Positions 7,593 to 15,698 of a DNA stretch of 64,000 nt are shown here, in pieces. How positions within the stretch are numbered: position 1 is the stretch's first letter; each line of letters opens with the position of its first letter. Under the pieces are notes generated by a model, which worked only from the letters and a program-made list of their open reading frames with translations, was not told the DNA's origin and did not search any database. Both the position numbers and the translations under genes were made by a program. The stretch covers positions 1-64,000 of the forward strand of contig CAJTWA010000014.1 of the NCBI GenBank assembly GCA_910580195.1, read 5' to 3'. Source of the stretch: an uncultured Lachnospiraceae bacterium. Lineage in GTDB: Bacteria > Bacillota > Clostridia > Lachnospirales > Lachnospiraceae.

Positions 7593-8900
7593 ATGAGCAA
7601 AAAACCATACGCAGACAGAAATTTAAAATTTGAAACTTTGCAGCTCCACGTAGGCCAAGAGCAGCCTGACCCAGCCACAGACGCAAGGGCAGTGCCCATC
7701 TATGCCACATCCTCTTACGTATTCCGTAATTCTGACCATGCAGCAGCACGGTTTGGCCTGCAGGATGCAGGGAACATTTATGGAAGGCTCACCAACCCCA
7801 CCCAAGATGTTTTTGAACGGCGGATTGCAGCGTTGGAAGGGGGCGTGGCGGCTCTTGCAGTGTCTTCCGGCGCGGCGGCAGTTACCTACACCATCCAGAA
7901 TTTGGCAAAATGCGGGGAGCATATTGTAGCGGCAAACAATATTTATGGAGGCAGCTACAACCTGCTGGAGCACACCCTGCCGGAATACGGCATTTCCACA
8001 TCTTTTGTAGATCCATCCGATGCAGGGAATTTTGCAGGGGCAATCCAAGAAAACACAAAGGCTATTTTCATTGAAACACTGGGGAACCCCCGTTCCGAAG
8101 TCAGCGATATCGAGGCCATTGCAGCGGTTGCCCATGCCCACAATATTCCTTTGGTGGTGGACAATACTTTTGCAACCCCCTATCTGGTGCGCCCGATTGA
8201 GTATGGGGCAGATCTTGTGGTACATTCCGCTACTAAATTTATCGGCGGCCACGGGACTGCCATTGGGGGCGTGATCGTGGACAGCGGGAAATTTGATTGG
8301 GAGGCCTCCGGGAAGTTCCCGTCCCTGACGGAGCCAAATGACAGCTATCATGGGGTAAGTTTTACCAAAGCGGCAGGGCCTGCGGCATTTGTCACCAAAA
8401 TCCGTGCTATCCTCCTGCGTGACACTGGGGCAACCCTTTCCCCATTCCATGCATTTTTGTTTTTGCAGGGGCTGGAAACCCTTTCCCTGCGGGTAGAACG
8501 CCATGTGGAAAATGCGTTGAAGGTAGCGGAATATTTAAACAGCCACCCTAAGGTGGAACAGGTGCACCACCCTTCCGTCACTGCGGATCCCAAGCAGCAG
8601 GAATTGTACCGGAAATATTTTCCCAAGGGCGGCGGCACAATTTTTACTTTTGAAATTAAAGGGGACGACAGGACAGCCAAAGATTTCATTGACAATCTGG
8701 AAATATTTTCCCTGCTGGCAAATGTGGCGGACGTGAAATCCCTAGCCATCCACCCAGCCTCCACCACCCATTCCCAGCTGAACGAGGCGGAATTAAAAGA
8801 GCAGGGGATTTGCAAAAATACCATCCGCCTGTCCATCGGGACGGAGCATATCGACGACATTATTGAAGATTTGGAAGAAGCCTTCCGGGCGGTGGGATAA
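7593..8900 (+). CDS. metY: O-acetylhomoserine sulfhydrylase (PLP enzyme)
   Basis: Converts O-acetylhomoserine plus sulfide to homocysteine (or with thiols to other sulfur amino acids). The 435-residue protein belongs to the Cys/Met metabolism PLP family. YGRLTNPT and SSGAAA sit in the cofactor pocket, and the PLP lysine is in HSATKFIGGHG (about residue 214). The C-terminal LSIGTEHIDDIIEDL is typical. ATG at 7593 follows AAAAGGAG. Cysteine synthase follows after a tandem repeat, so the two form a sulfur-assimilation pair, perhaps as separate transcripts. Confidence 0.93.
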   Translation: MSKKPYADRNLKFETLQLHVGQEQPDPATDARAVPIYATSSYVFRNSDHAAARFGLQDAGNIYGRLTNPTQDVFERRIAALEGGVAALAVSSGAAAVTYTIQNLAKCGEHIVAANNIYGGSYNLLEHTLPEYGISTSFVDPSDAGNFAGAIQENTKAIFIETLGNPRSEVSDIEAIAAVAHAHNIPLVVDNTFATPYLVRPIEYGADLVVHSATKFIGGHGTAIGGVIVDSGKFDWEASGKFPSLTEPNDSYHGVSFTKAAGPAAFVTKIRAILLRDTGATLSPFHAFLFLQGLETLSLRVERHVENALKVAEYLNSHPKVEQVHHPSVTADPKQQELYRKYFPKGGGTIFTFEIKGDDRTAKDFIDNLEIFSLLANVADVKSLAIHPASTTHSQLNEAELKEQGICKNTIRLSIGTEHIDDIIEDLEEAFRAVG

Positions 8901-9005
8901 GGTAAGCAGTTGCCGCTAAAATTTGGGAACGCCAATTTTTTGGCAGGGCATTGGGGAATGGCTTTGCGTCAGGATGGCTCTTTTGGCTGTGGGATAAGGG
9001 ATGGC

Positions 9006-9216
9006 ATTGCCAGCCAATGCAGGGAAGATACCAAATAATTATGCAGGGCGTACGCGGGCACTTCCGTATTGCCAGCCAATGCAGGGAAGATACCAAATAA
9101 TTATATGGGGCGTACGCGGGCACTTCGGTATTGCCTACCAATGCAGAAAAATGCCAAATAATTATGCAGGGCGTACGCGGACACTTCGGTATTGCCTGCC
9201 AATGCAGAAAAACTAT
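9006..9216 (+). repeat. tandem 62-bp units upstream of cysK
   Basis: Units start at 9006, 9068, 9130 and 9191 (last one partial) with ATTGCC and share CAAATAATTATGCAGGGCG and CACTTCGGT. The array fills the 361-base metY-cysK spacer. It is readable as an open frame fused to cysK, but cysK has its own start and ribosome site after the array. Confidence 0.9.
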
Positions 9217-9261
9217 CCAGCCATAGGGCAAATGGAAAATATCAAAATTAGGAGGAGAAAT

Positions 9262-10194
9262 ATGCCAAACATTTATCAGGGAACATTAGGCTTAATCGGG
9301 AATACCCCGCTTGTAGAAGCGGTGAATATAGAAAAGAAGCATGCCTTAAAAGCAAAAATTTTAGTAAAATTAGAATATTTCAATCCCGCCGGCAGCGTGA
9401 AAGACCGCATTGCGAAAGCCATGGTGGAAGATGCAGAAGAAAAGGGGCTGTTAAAGGAAGGCTCCACCATTATAGAGCCTACTTCCGGCAACACAGGCAT
9501 TGGCCTTGCTGCCATTGCAGCAGCCAAGGGCTATCAGGTTATCCTCACCATGCCGGAAACCATGAGCGTAGAGCGCAGGAATATCCTGAAGGCTTATGGG
9601 GCCAAGCTGGTGCTGACAGAAGGGGCAGGGGGCATGAAAGGGGCAATTGCCAAAGCAGAAGAATTAGCGCAGGAAATCCCAGACAGCTTCCTTGCCGGGC
9701 AGTTTGAGAACCCAGCCAACCCGGAAATCCACAGAAAAACCACAGGGCCGGAAATCTGGGCAGATACCGATGGGAACGTAGATATTTTTGTGGCAGGGGT
9801 AGGGACAGGGGGAACAATCACCGGGACAGGGGAGTACCTGAAATCCCAAAACCCCAAGGTGAAAATTGTAGCAGTGGAGCCGTCCGCATCCCCTGTTCTG
9901 TCTGAAGGGAAAAGCGGCCCCCACAAGATACAGGGAATCGGCGCAGGGTTTGTGCCAGCTACTTTAAACACGGAGGTTTATGATGAAATTTTCCCTGTAG
10001 GGAATGAGGAGGCATTTGCAGCGGCAAAGGAATTGGCAAAGGCAGAAGGCATCCTTGTAGGGATTTCCTCCGGCGCGGCGCTGTTTGCCGCATTGGAACT
10101 GGCAAAGCGGCCGGAACATGAAGGGAAAACCATTGTGGCCTTGCTGCCGGACAGCGGGGACAGGTATTATTCTACGCCGTTGTTTGCAGAATGA
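9262..10194 (+). CDS. cysK: cysteine synthase A (O-acetylserine sulfhydrylase)
   Basis: Makes cysteine from O-acetylserine and sulfide. The 310-residue PLP enzyme has the Schiff-base lysine in NPAGSVKDRIAK (K43), the substrate loop PTSGNTG (about 70-76), the phosphate-binding GTGGTITGTG (about 177-186) and ALLPDSGDRYYST near the C-terminus. ATG at 9262 follows GGAGGAG. The reading frame is open far upstream through tandem repeats, but that extension is not family-like. It pairs functionally with metY upstream. Confidence 0.95.
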   Translation: MPNIYQGTLGLIGNTPLVEAVNIEKKHALKAKILVKLEYFNPAGSVKDRIAKAMVEDAEEKGLLKEGSTIIEPTSGNTGIGLAAIAAAKGYQVILTMPETMSVERRNILKAYGAKLVLTEGAGGMKGAIAKAEELAQEIPDSFLAGQFENPANPEIHRKTTGPEIWADTDGNVDIFVAGVGTGGTITGTGEYLKSQNPKVKIVAVEPSASPVLSEGKSGPHKIQGIGAGFVPATLNTEVYDEIFPVGNEEAFAAAKELAKAEGILVGISSGAALFAALELAKRPEHEGKTIVALLPDSGDRYYSTPLFAE

Positions 10195-10284
10195 CAAAAA
10201 GGTTGCCCTGTCAGGATAATTATGGTAATATCAAAGAAAACTGGAAGGGGGATTTGCGTGTGAAACGATATGTAATGACTGCAT

Positions 10285-10376
10285 AGCACTGGCTATTGCA
10301 ATGAAAAATAGAATTGTTATAGCCAATGCTATTCCTAAATACCCGCCCCGGCAGTACATTATGTGCCGGGTGGGCG
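10285..10376. promoter_or_regulatory. two hairpins upstream of the CD3324-like gene
   Basis: First, an imperfect inverted repeat TAGCACTGGCTATTG (10285) with its partner ending at about 10331. Second, a GC-rich hairpin of CCCGCCCCGGCA (about 10342) with TGCCGGGTGGGCGG. The second may terminate cysK transcription; the first is unexplained. Confidence 0.45.
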
Positions 10377-10412
10377 GCTACGTCCGGTAAAATATAGGTT
10401 TAGGAGGCAGAC

Positions 10413-10700
10413 ATGGGCTATAGGAGAGCAGAAGAAATTCTGCCCGTTGAATTAATAGAGCTGATACAGCAGTATGTTGACGGAACCAATCTCTATATCC
10501 CCAGAAAGCAGGGGAACAGGCAGGAATGGGGAGCTAAGACGTCAGCTAGGTTTGAACTGCAGCATAGGAATGATTCCATTTATAAAGACTACCAATCTGG
10601 CATGGCAGTTTACGAATTAGCAGAAAGGTATTATTTATCCGAAAAAAGCATACAGCGGATTATCAGGCAAAAAAAGACGATGGAATGTGGGCTGGCTTAG
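10413..10700 (+). CDS. CD3324-like small helix-turn-helix protein
   Basis: A 95-residue protein resembling CD3324-family (Mor-like) proteins of Clostridia. It begins with GYRRAEEILPVELIELIQQYVDG, has a polar middle and ends in a helix-turn-helix (MAVYELAERYYLSEKSIQRIIRQKK, about residues 64-88). It probably binds DNA; the target is unknown. ATG at 10413 follows TAGGAGG. Confidence 0.75.
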   Translation: MGYRRAEEILPVELIELIQQYVDGTNLYIPRKQGNRQEWGAKTSARFELQHRNDSIYKDYQSGMAVYELAERYYLSEKSIQRIIRQKKTMECGLA

Positions 10701-10850
10701 GCTGACCCATATTTTTTTCGAAAAAAGCTTGAGGTAGGAATATTTCCGGATGTTTGGTAAACTACAGATAGTTAGCGGAGGGGAAACCTGGAACAGAAAG
10801 GAGAGATATTTGGTATGGCTACACCCGTTTTTTTGCATAGCGCGGCTATT

Positions 10851-10940
10851 GCATACAATAGAATATTCGCTTTGCAAATGTTTTGCATACAATAGAATAT
10901 TCGCTTTGCAAATGTTTTGCATAAAATAGAAAATGGAATC
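10851..10940 (+). repeat. 34-bp direct repeats
   Basis: GCATACAATAGAATATTCGC recurs at 10851 and 10885, with a degenerate third start at 10919. The array lies between the CD3324-like gene and the DUF1062 gene. No gene is seen in 10701-10987. Confidence 0.85.
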
Positions 10941-10987
10941 GTAATGTAATAGCCTGCGCATCGGACTATGGATGATAGGAGATGCAA

Positions 10988-11614
10988 ATGAGCTATTTTA
11001 GGGAATTAAGGTATGAAATTGCCCTGAACGGGTCCTTTTTGGCGCTGCATGGATGTTCTGGATGCGGCAGGCACACACATTTCAAAAATACAGAAAAATT
11101 CCGGGTCAATGCCAATGGCAATAAACTGGATATCTGGCTGATTTACCAATGCGTGGAATGTAAACATACCCTCAACCTTGCAATTTATGAAAGGAAAAAG
11201 GTTTCTTCCATACCTGAAAAGGAATATAAGGGATTTTTGGGCAATGACAGGCAGCTTGCGGAAATGTATGGCAAGAATATGCAGCTATTTAAGAAAAACA
11301 AAGTGAAAATTGATTTTGGAATGATAAATTATAGCTTCCGCCGTCTGGATGGGGCGGCGGAGGAAGGCAGCAGCTTTGCTGGACAGGCAGAATGGGACAT
11401 ACAGGGGTATCCAGAAGAAACGATATTGAAAATCCAGAACCCATACCAACTGAAAATCAGGCCAGAAAAACAAATTTCTGAAGTTTTGGGATTGTCCAGG
11501 AACCAAGCAAAAAAAATGCTGCAGCAAGGGGAACTTAGGCTGGAAACTGTTTCACCGCAATTTATTTGCGCCTCTGTAAGCAGATGCGCTTTAGACGGGA
11601 TATCCTTGGCATAG
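10988..11614 (+). CDS. DUF1062 family protein
   Basis: A 208-residue protein of the DUF1062 family, function unknown. It opens with two zinc-ribbon-like pairs, CSGCG and CVEC (about residues 20-58), followed by the family-typical FRVNANGNKLDIWLIYQC. The C-terminus contains an S4-like stretch (ISEVLGLSRNQAKKMLQQGELRL) that could bind RNA. ATG at 10988 has AGGAG six bases upstream; the ATG at 10982 touches the ribosome site and is less likely. Confidence 0.85.
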   Translation: MSYFRELRYEIALNGSFLALHGCSGCGRHTHFKNTEKFRVNANGNKLDIWLIYQCVECKHTLNLAIYERKKVSSIPEKEYKGFLGNDRQLAEMYGKNMQLFKKNKVKIDFGMINYSFRRLDGAAEEGSSFAGQAEWDIQGYPEETILKIQNPYQLKIRPEKQISEVLGLSRNQAKKMLQQGELRLETVSPQFICASVSRCALDGISLA

Positions 11615-11714
11615 TGCTGGCAATTGCCCGTTATTATTTGGCTGACCTAGCGTACTGCATGTTTGGTTTTGGAGAGATAGGGTATTGGAATTTCCACAAA
11701 AGATGAAAAACTGC

Positions 11715-11745
11715 TTGCCATGCTCTGCAGGTTCTATGTTATAAT
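11715..11745 (+). promoter_or_regulatory. promoter of the RmlD-like gene
   Basis: TTGCCA (11715-11720), a 19-base spacer and TATAAT (11740-11745). The spacer is longer than ideal. Confidence 0.5.
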
Positions 11746-11819
11746 TATTTAGGAATAACGGTAATTTTATAGAACATTAAGTTGGTATATTAGAGATGGT
11801 TTAGGAGGCAGGATAGGAT

Positions 11820-12845
11820 ATGGAAAAAATGATAATCACTGGGGCAACAGGCTTTTTAGGCAGCCGGGCCGTGGATTTTTACACAGGAAAATATAAGGTA
11901 TATGCGCCAACCCACAGGGAACTGGACATCACAGACCCGCAGGCCGCAGCCCATGTAATAGGCCGCTGCCAGCCCGATATTGTCATCCACTGCGCCGCCA
12001 TCTCAGACGTAGGCCAATGTGAAAAGGAACCGGAAAAATCATGGGCCATCAACGTAACAGGCAGCATCAACATTGCGAAAGCATCTAAGGAGGCCAATGC
12101 ATCCTGTATCCTCTGCAGCTCAGACCAAGTATATTTTGGGGATTGTTCCCCTGCCCGGACGGAACAAGTTAGCCTGCAAGGCAGCTTGAGGGAGCATCAT
12201 ACGCCAACCAGCCATCTTGCCCGGACGGAACAAATTAGCCTGCAAGGCAGCATGCAGGAAAAGCCAGAAGAATTGCAAAGCAGCGCACAGGGAGGAAATT
12301 CCAACGGTTTTTACAAAAGCCACAATGAGGAAGAAAGCCTCTGCCCTGTGAACGTCTATGGGCAGCAAAAATTAGAAGCAGAACAGGGCTGCCTGAAAGC
12401 CAACCCAGACTGTGTAATCCTGCGCCTATCTTGGATGTACGATGCAAACAGAAGGAAAGCGGGGCAGCATGGGGACTTGTTTTGTACCCTGCTGCCCCAA
12501 ATCAGGGGCACGGGCAAGATACCATTCCCCATCTATGACAGGCGGGGCATTACGGATATTTCAGAGGTTGTGCAGAACTTAGAAAAAACATTCCGCTTAA
12601 AAGGCGGTGTTTATAATTTTGGTTCTCCTAATGGAACAGACACCTACAGCACATTCCAAGAAGCCTTTTCCAATGCAGGACTTGACACCGGACGGTTAGA
12701 GGAAAATAAAGAAGCCTTCCGCAACAGCCCAAGGAACCTTACGATGTGCCAAGAGAAAATAAACCAGTGCGGCATCTTTTTTACCCCCACCATAGAAAGC
12801 CTCTCCAAAAACCTTGCCAGCGCCTTGGAAAATGGCATTTTCTAA
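11820..12845 (+). CDS. RmlD-like NAD(P)-dependent sugar-nucleotide reductase with an inserted segment
   Basis: Short-chain dehydrogenase of the extended type, related to dTDP-4-dehydrorhamnose reductase. The nucleotide fold starts with ITGATGFLGS (about residues 6-15), HCAAISDVG follows, and the YxxxK motif is VYGQQKLEAE. Between SSDQVYFGD (about residue 107) and PVNVYGQQK (about residue 177) the protein holds an extra Ser/Glu/Gln-rich segment of about 60 residues. That segment contains two copies of ARTEQ(V/I)SLQGS, encoded by a direct DNA repeat. It stands alone, with no other sugar genes nearby, so the substrate is unknown. Confidence 0.8.
   Translation: MEKMIITGATGFLGSRAVDFYTGKYKVYAPTHRELDITDPQAAAHVIGRCQPDIVIHCAAISDVGQCEKEPEKSWAINVTGSINIAKASKEANASCILCSSDQVYFGDCSPARTEQVSLQGSLREHHTPTSHLARTEQISLQGSMQEKPEELQSSAQGGNSNGFYKSHNEEESLCPVNVYGQQKLEAEQGCLKANPDCVILRLSWMYDANRRKAGQHGDLFCTLLPQIRGTGKIPFPIYDRRGITDISEVVQNLEKTFRLKGGVYNFGSPNGTDTYSTFQEAFSNAGLDTGRLEENKEAFRNSPRNLTMCQEKINQCGIFFTPTIESLSKNLASALENGIF
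12152..12262 (+). repeat. in-frame direct repeat inside the RmlD-like gene
   Basis: A unit of about 34 bases containing TGCCCGGACGGAACAA and TTAGCCTGCAAGGCAGC occurs twice, about 75 bases apart. The insertion keeps the reading frame. Confidence 0.85.
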
Positions 12846-13022
12846 TATATACTTGGAGCCTGCAATCTCGTTTTTGCCTAATTATTGTGGTATAATTGGC
12901 ACGGATGTGCTGTTTCAAGGTTACTGGAAATTTTGGAAATCCCTCATTGAAAGTACCACTATAATTGTAAGGGAAGAACAATAGGGTATCCATGTGGCAA
13001 GAACAAAAAATAAAATTTCCAC

Positions 13023-13051
13023 TTGCCAAACGAAATAATCTGTGCTAAGAT
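13023..13051 (+). promoter_or_regulatory. promoter of the aspS-gatCAB T-box transcript
   Basis: TTGCCA (13023-13028), 17-base spacer, TAAGAT (13046-13051), placing the start of transcription just before the T-box stem I. Confidence 0.6.
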
Positions 13052-13059
13052 AACCCATA

Positions 13060-13416
13060 GCAAAATTACAGCAATATAGTAAAGCGATGAAGGAGAGTCT
13101 GGTTTCCAGAGGCCGACAGAAATATGGCGTCACCGGCTGAGAGCGCCATTGGGAAGAGGGAACACAGGGAACACTCTGGAGCAGACTGGCTGAACAGCCA
13201 TAGGCAGAAGGTTTTGCATATGCGAGTAGGCCAGTACGTGGTGCGCGTTAAGCACAAGGGACTGCTGGGACAATACACCCCAAAAGCCCCTATAAGCGGA
13301 GAGCCATGAATTCCTGCTTGGAGCAGGAAGGTTCTCAAAGCGGGTGGTACCGCGGATTCTGTATGGAAAGATTCGCCCCGGAATACATGTTAATCTTGTA
13401 TTCCGGGGCTTTTTTC
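13060..13416 (+). promoter_or_regulatory. T-box riboswitch controlling aspS-gatCAB
   Basis: T-box leader that senses uncharged tRNA and prevents termination. The T-box sequence GGGTGGTACCGCG is at 13342-13354. The terminator is CCCCGGAATACA paired with TGTATTCCGGGG followed by T6 (13376-13416). Stem I begins at about 13092, with AGTCTG paired to CAGACT. On the 3' side of the stem I interior loop two AAC triplets occur (13161 and 13170). This suggests tRNA-Asn sensing, which would fit an operon that makes Asn-tRNA by transamidation; GAC also occurs on the 5' side, so the specifier is not settled. Confidence 0.93.
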
Positions 13417-13568
13417 TTTCATAGGAAAGTGCGTCATATGAAAGAAAAGCCCTTCGGGCAATGATGCGCAGCTTCGCGCGCGGAACAAAAGCTGCGCTTG
13501 CCAGAGAAGTTGGACGCGGGAGTGTGCGGAGCGCACCTTTGTTCTGCACAGGGAAAGGAGTGGGAATT

Positions 13569-15314
13569 ATGAGCAACAGGTACAGGGATGTTACATTAAA
13601 GCAAATCGGTGAAGCAGACATTGGCAGGACCATCCGGGCAGCCGGGTGGGTAGAAAATATCCGGGATCATGGCGGCGTATCTTTTCTGGATTTGCGGGAT
13701 ATGTATGCCGTCATGCAGGTAGTCGTCCGGGATGGGAAGCTTCTGGAGGGTATACGCAAGGAACAGGCCGTATCCATAAAAGGCCTCATTGAAAAGCGGG
13801 ACGAGGACACCTACAACCCGAAAATCCCAACCGGGACCATAGAGCTTGCCGCCGGGGAAATTCAGGTTTTGGGGGACGTCTATGCTCCGATCCCCTTTGA
13901 AATTATGGCAAGCAGGCAGGTGCGGGAGGACGTCCGGCTGAAATACCGTTATCTGGATTTGCGGAACCAGAAAGTCAGGGACAACATTATTTTCCGCTCC
14001 AAAGTTATTTCATTCCTGCGGGAAAAGATGGCGGAACTGGGATTTTTAGAAATCCAGACCCCAATCCTTAGCGCATCTTCCCCGGAGGGGGCAAGGGATT
14101 ACATTGTTCCGTCCAGAAAATACAAAGGGAAATTTTACGCATTGCCCCAAGCCCCCCAGCAGTACAAACAGCTTTTGATGGTGTCCGGGTTTGACAGATA
14201 TTTCCAGATTGCCCCCTGTTTCCGGGATGAGGATGCAAGGGCAGACCGGTCCCCGGGGGAATTTTACCAGCTTGATTTTGAAATGGGATTTGCCACGCAG
14301 GAGGATGTGTTCCAAGTGGGGGAGGAAGTGCTTTCCGCTGTATTTGAAGCCTTTGCGCCAGAGGGCAGCAGCGTCACGCAGGCTCCCTACCCAGTGTTCA
14401 GCTACAAGGAGGCAATGCTTCAGTTTGGCACTGACAAGCCGGATTTGCGCAACCCCTTAAGGATTCTGGATTTGACTAATTTTTTCCAGAAATGTACCTT
14501 CCAGCCTTTCCTTGGGAAGACGGTGCGGGCCATCCGCGTCCATGAAAAAATGTCTAAAAGTTTCCATGGGAAACTGCTGAAATTTGCCACCGGGATTGGC
14601 ATGGGCGGCTTGGGCTATCTGGAAGTGATGGAGGACGGCAGCTACAAAGGGCCAATTGACAAATTTATCCCAGAAGGCTTGAAAGAGGAATTCCAAAGCC
14701 TTGCAGGATTGCAGGAGGGCGATACCATTTTCTTTATGGCAGACCGGGAAGAGCGGGCAGCTTATTTTGCAGGGATGATACGCACCGAGTTAGGGGAAAA
14801 ATTGGATTTGCTGGAAAAAAATGCGTTCCGGTTCTGTTACGTCAACGATTTCCCCATGTTTGAGCGGGATGCCCAGACAAAGGAAATCGGGTTTACCCAT
14901 AACCCATTTTCCATGCCGCAGGGCGGCCTTCAGGCGCTTGAAACAAAAGACCCGCTGGAAATTTTGGCTTACCAATATGACATTGTGTGCAACGGCGTGG
15001 AGCTCTCCTCTGGCGCTGTCCGCAACCACGATTTGCAGGTAATGGTAAAAGCATTTGAAATTGCAGGATATGACGAGGAAACCTTGAAACAGAAATTCGG
15101 CGCCCTCTACCAAGCCTTCCAGTTCGGCGCGCCGCCCCACGCAGGCATGGCGCCGGGGATTGACCGGATGCTGATGCTGCTGCGGGGGGAGGAAAACATC
15201 CGGGAAGTCATCGCCTACCCCATGAACGGCAACGCACAGGACCTTATGTGCGGCGCGCCGGGCAGGGTAACAGAGCAGCAGCTTCGGGAAGCCCATATCA
15301 AAGTCAGGGATTAG
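13569..15314 (+). CDS. aspS: aspartyl-tRNA synthetase, probably non-discriminating
   Basis: Class II synthetase that charges tRNA-Asp and, if non-discriminating, tRNA-Asn with aspartate. The 581-residue bacterial type has an N-terminal OB-fold anticodon domain (WVENIRDHGGVSFLDLRD), motif 2 (FRDEDARADRSPGEFYQLD), a GAD insertion domain in the middle and motif 3 (GIDRMLMLL) near the C-terminus. ATG at 13569 follows AAAGGAG; the longer frame from 13461 has no family-like sequence. Co-location with gatCAB under one T-box argues for tRNA-dependent Asn synthesis. Confidence 0.95.
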   Translation: MSNRYRDVTLKQIGEADIGRTIRAAGWVENIRDHGGVSFLDLRDMYAVMQVVVRDGKLLEGIRKEQAVSIKGLIEKRDEDTYNPKIPTGTIELAAGEIQVLGDVYAPIPFEIMASRQVREDVRLKYRYLDLRNQKVRDNIIFRSKVISFLREKMAELGFLEIQTPILSASSPEGARDYIVPSRKYKGKFYALPQAPQQYKQLLMVSGFDRYFQIAPCFRDEDARADRSPGEFYQLDFEMGFATQEDVFQVGEEVLSAVFEAFAPEGSSVTQAPYPVFSYKEAMLQFGTDKPDLRNPLRILDLTNFFQKCTFQPFLGKTVRAIRVHEKMSKSFHGKLLKFATGIGMGGLGYLEVMEDGSYKGPIDKFIPEGLKEEFQSLAGLQEGDTIFFMADREERAAYFAGMIRTELGEKLDLLEKNAFRFCYVNDFPMFERDAQTKEIGFTHNPFSMPQGGLQALETKDPLEILAYQYDIVCNGVELSSGAVRNHDLQVMVKAFEIAGYDEETLKQKFGALYQAFQFGAPPHAGMAPGIDRMLMLLRGEENIREVIAYPMNGNAQDLMCGAPGRVTEQQLREAHIKVRD

Positions 15315-15323
15315 GAGGGAAAA

Positions 15324-15650
15324 ATGGAAGGATTCGAGAAAAAAGGACAAGGGAAAGGCAAAAATAAGATTTCCGATGAAACCATGGAATACGTGGGGAT
15401 TTTAGCAAAGCTGGAACTGTCCCCGGAAGAAAAGGAACGCGCAAAAAAAGACATGGAAGAAATGCTTGATTACATCGACAAGCTCAATGAACTGGATACC
15501 ACAGGGACAGAACCCATGTCCCATGTTTTCCCAGTCCATAACGTGTTCCGGGAAGACGTAATCACCAATGGGGACGACCATGAAAATATGCTGAAAAATG
15601 CCCCAGAGGCTAAGGACGGCAGCTACTTAGTCCCCAAGACCGTAGCTTAA
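15324..15650 (+). CDS. gatC: glutamyl/aspartyl-tRNA amidotransferase subunit C
   Basis: Small subunit that stabilises GatA-GatB. The 108-residue protein carries the family pattern VGILAKLELSPEEKE and ends in DGSYLVPKTVA. It has a charged N-terminal extension of about 14 residues (GFEKKGQGKGKNK) compared with typical GatC. ATG at 15324 follows TTAGGAGGG, ten bases after aspS. Confidence 0.93.
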   Translation: MEGFEKKGQGKGKNKISDETMEYVGILAKLELSPEEKERAKKDMEEMLDYIDKLNELDTTGTEPMSHVFPVHNVFREDVITNGDDHENMLKNAPEAKDGSYLVPKTVA

Positions 15651-15698
15651 AATTTTGCAATACGGCCAAAATCCGGCATCAAAAGAAAGGACACACCC

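Noticed and set aside
7623..8504. 293-codon leftward open frame inside metY
   Set aside because: Shadow of metY in a GC-rich frame, with no ribosome site and no recognisable protein.
9006..9216. Regularly spaced repeats as a possible CRISPR array
   Set aside because: The whole 62-bp unit repeats with no unique spacers, and no cas genes are in the window.
9001..9261. N-terminal extension of cysK through the tandem repeats
   Set aside because: The extension is encoded by repeat DNA, is not family-like, and a good ribosome site precedes ATG 9262.
13461..13568. Longer aspS reading frame from 13461
   Set aside because: The extra residues lie in the T-box leader region and do not match aspartyl-tRNA synthetases; ATG 13569 has AAAGGAG.
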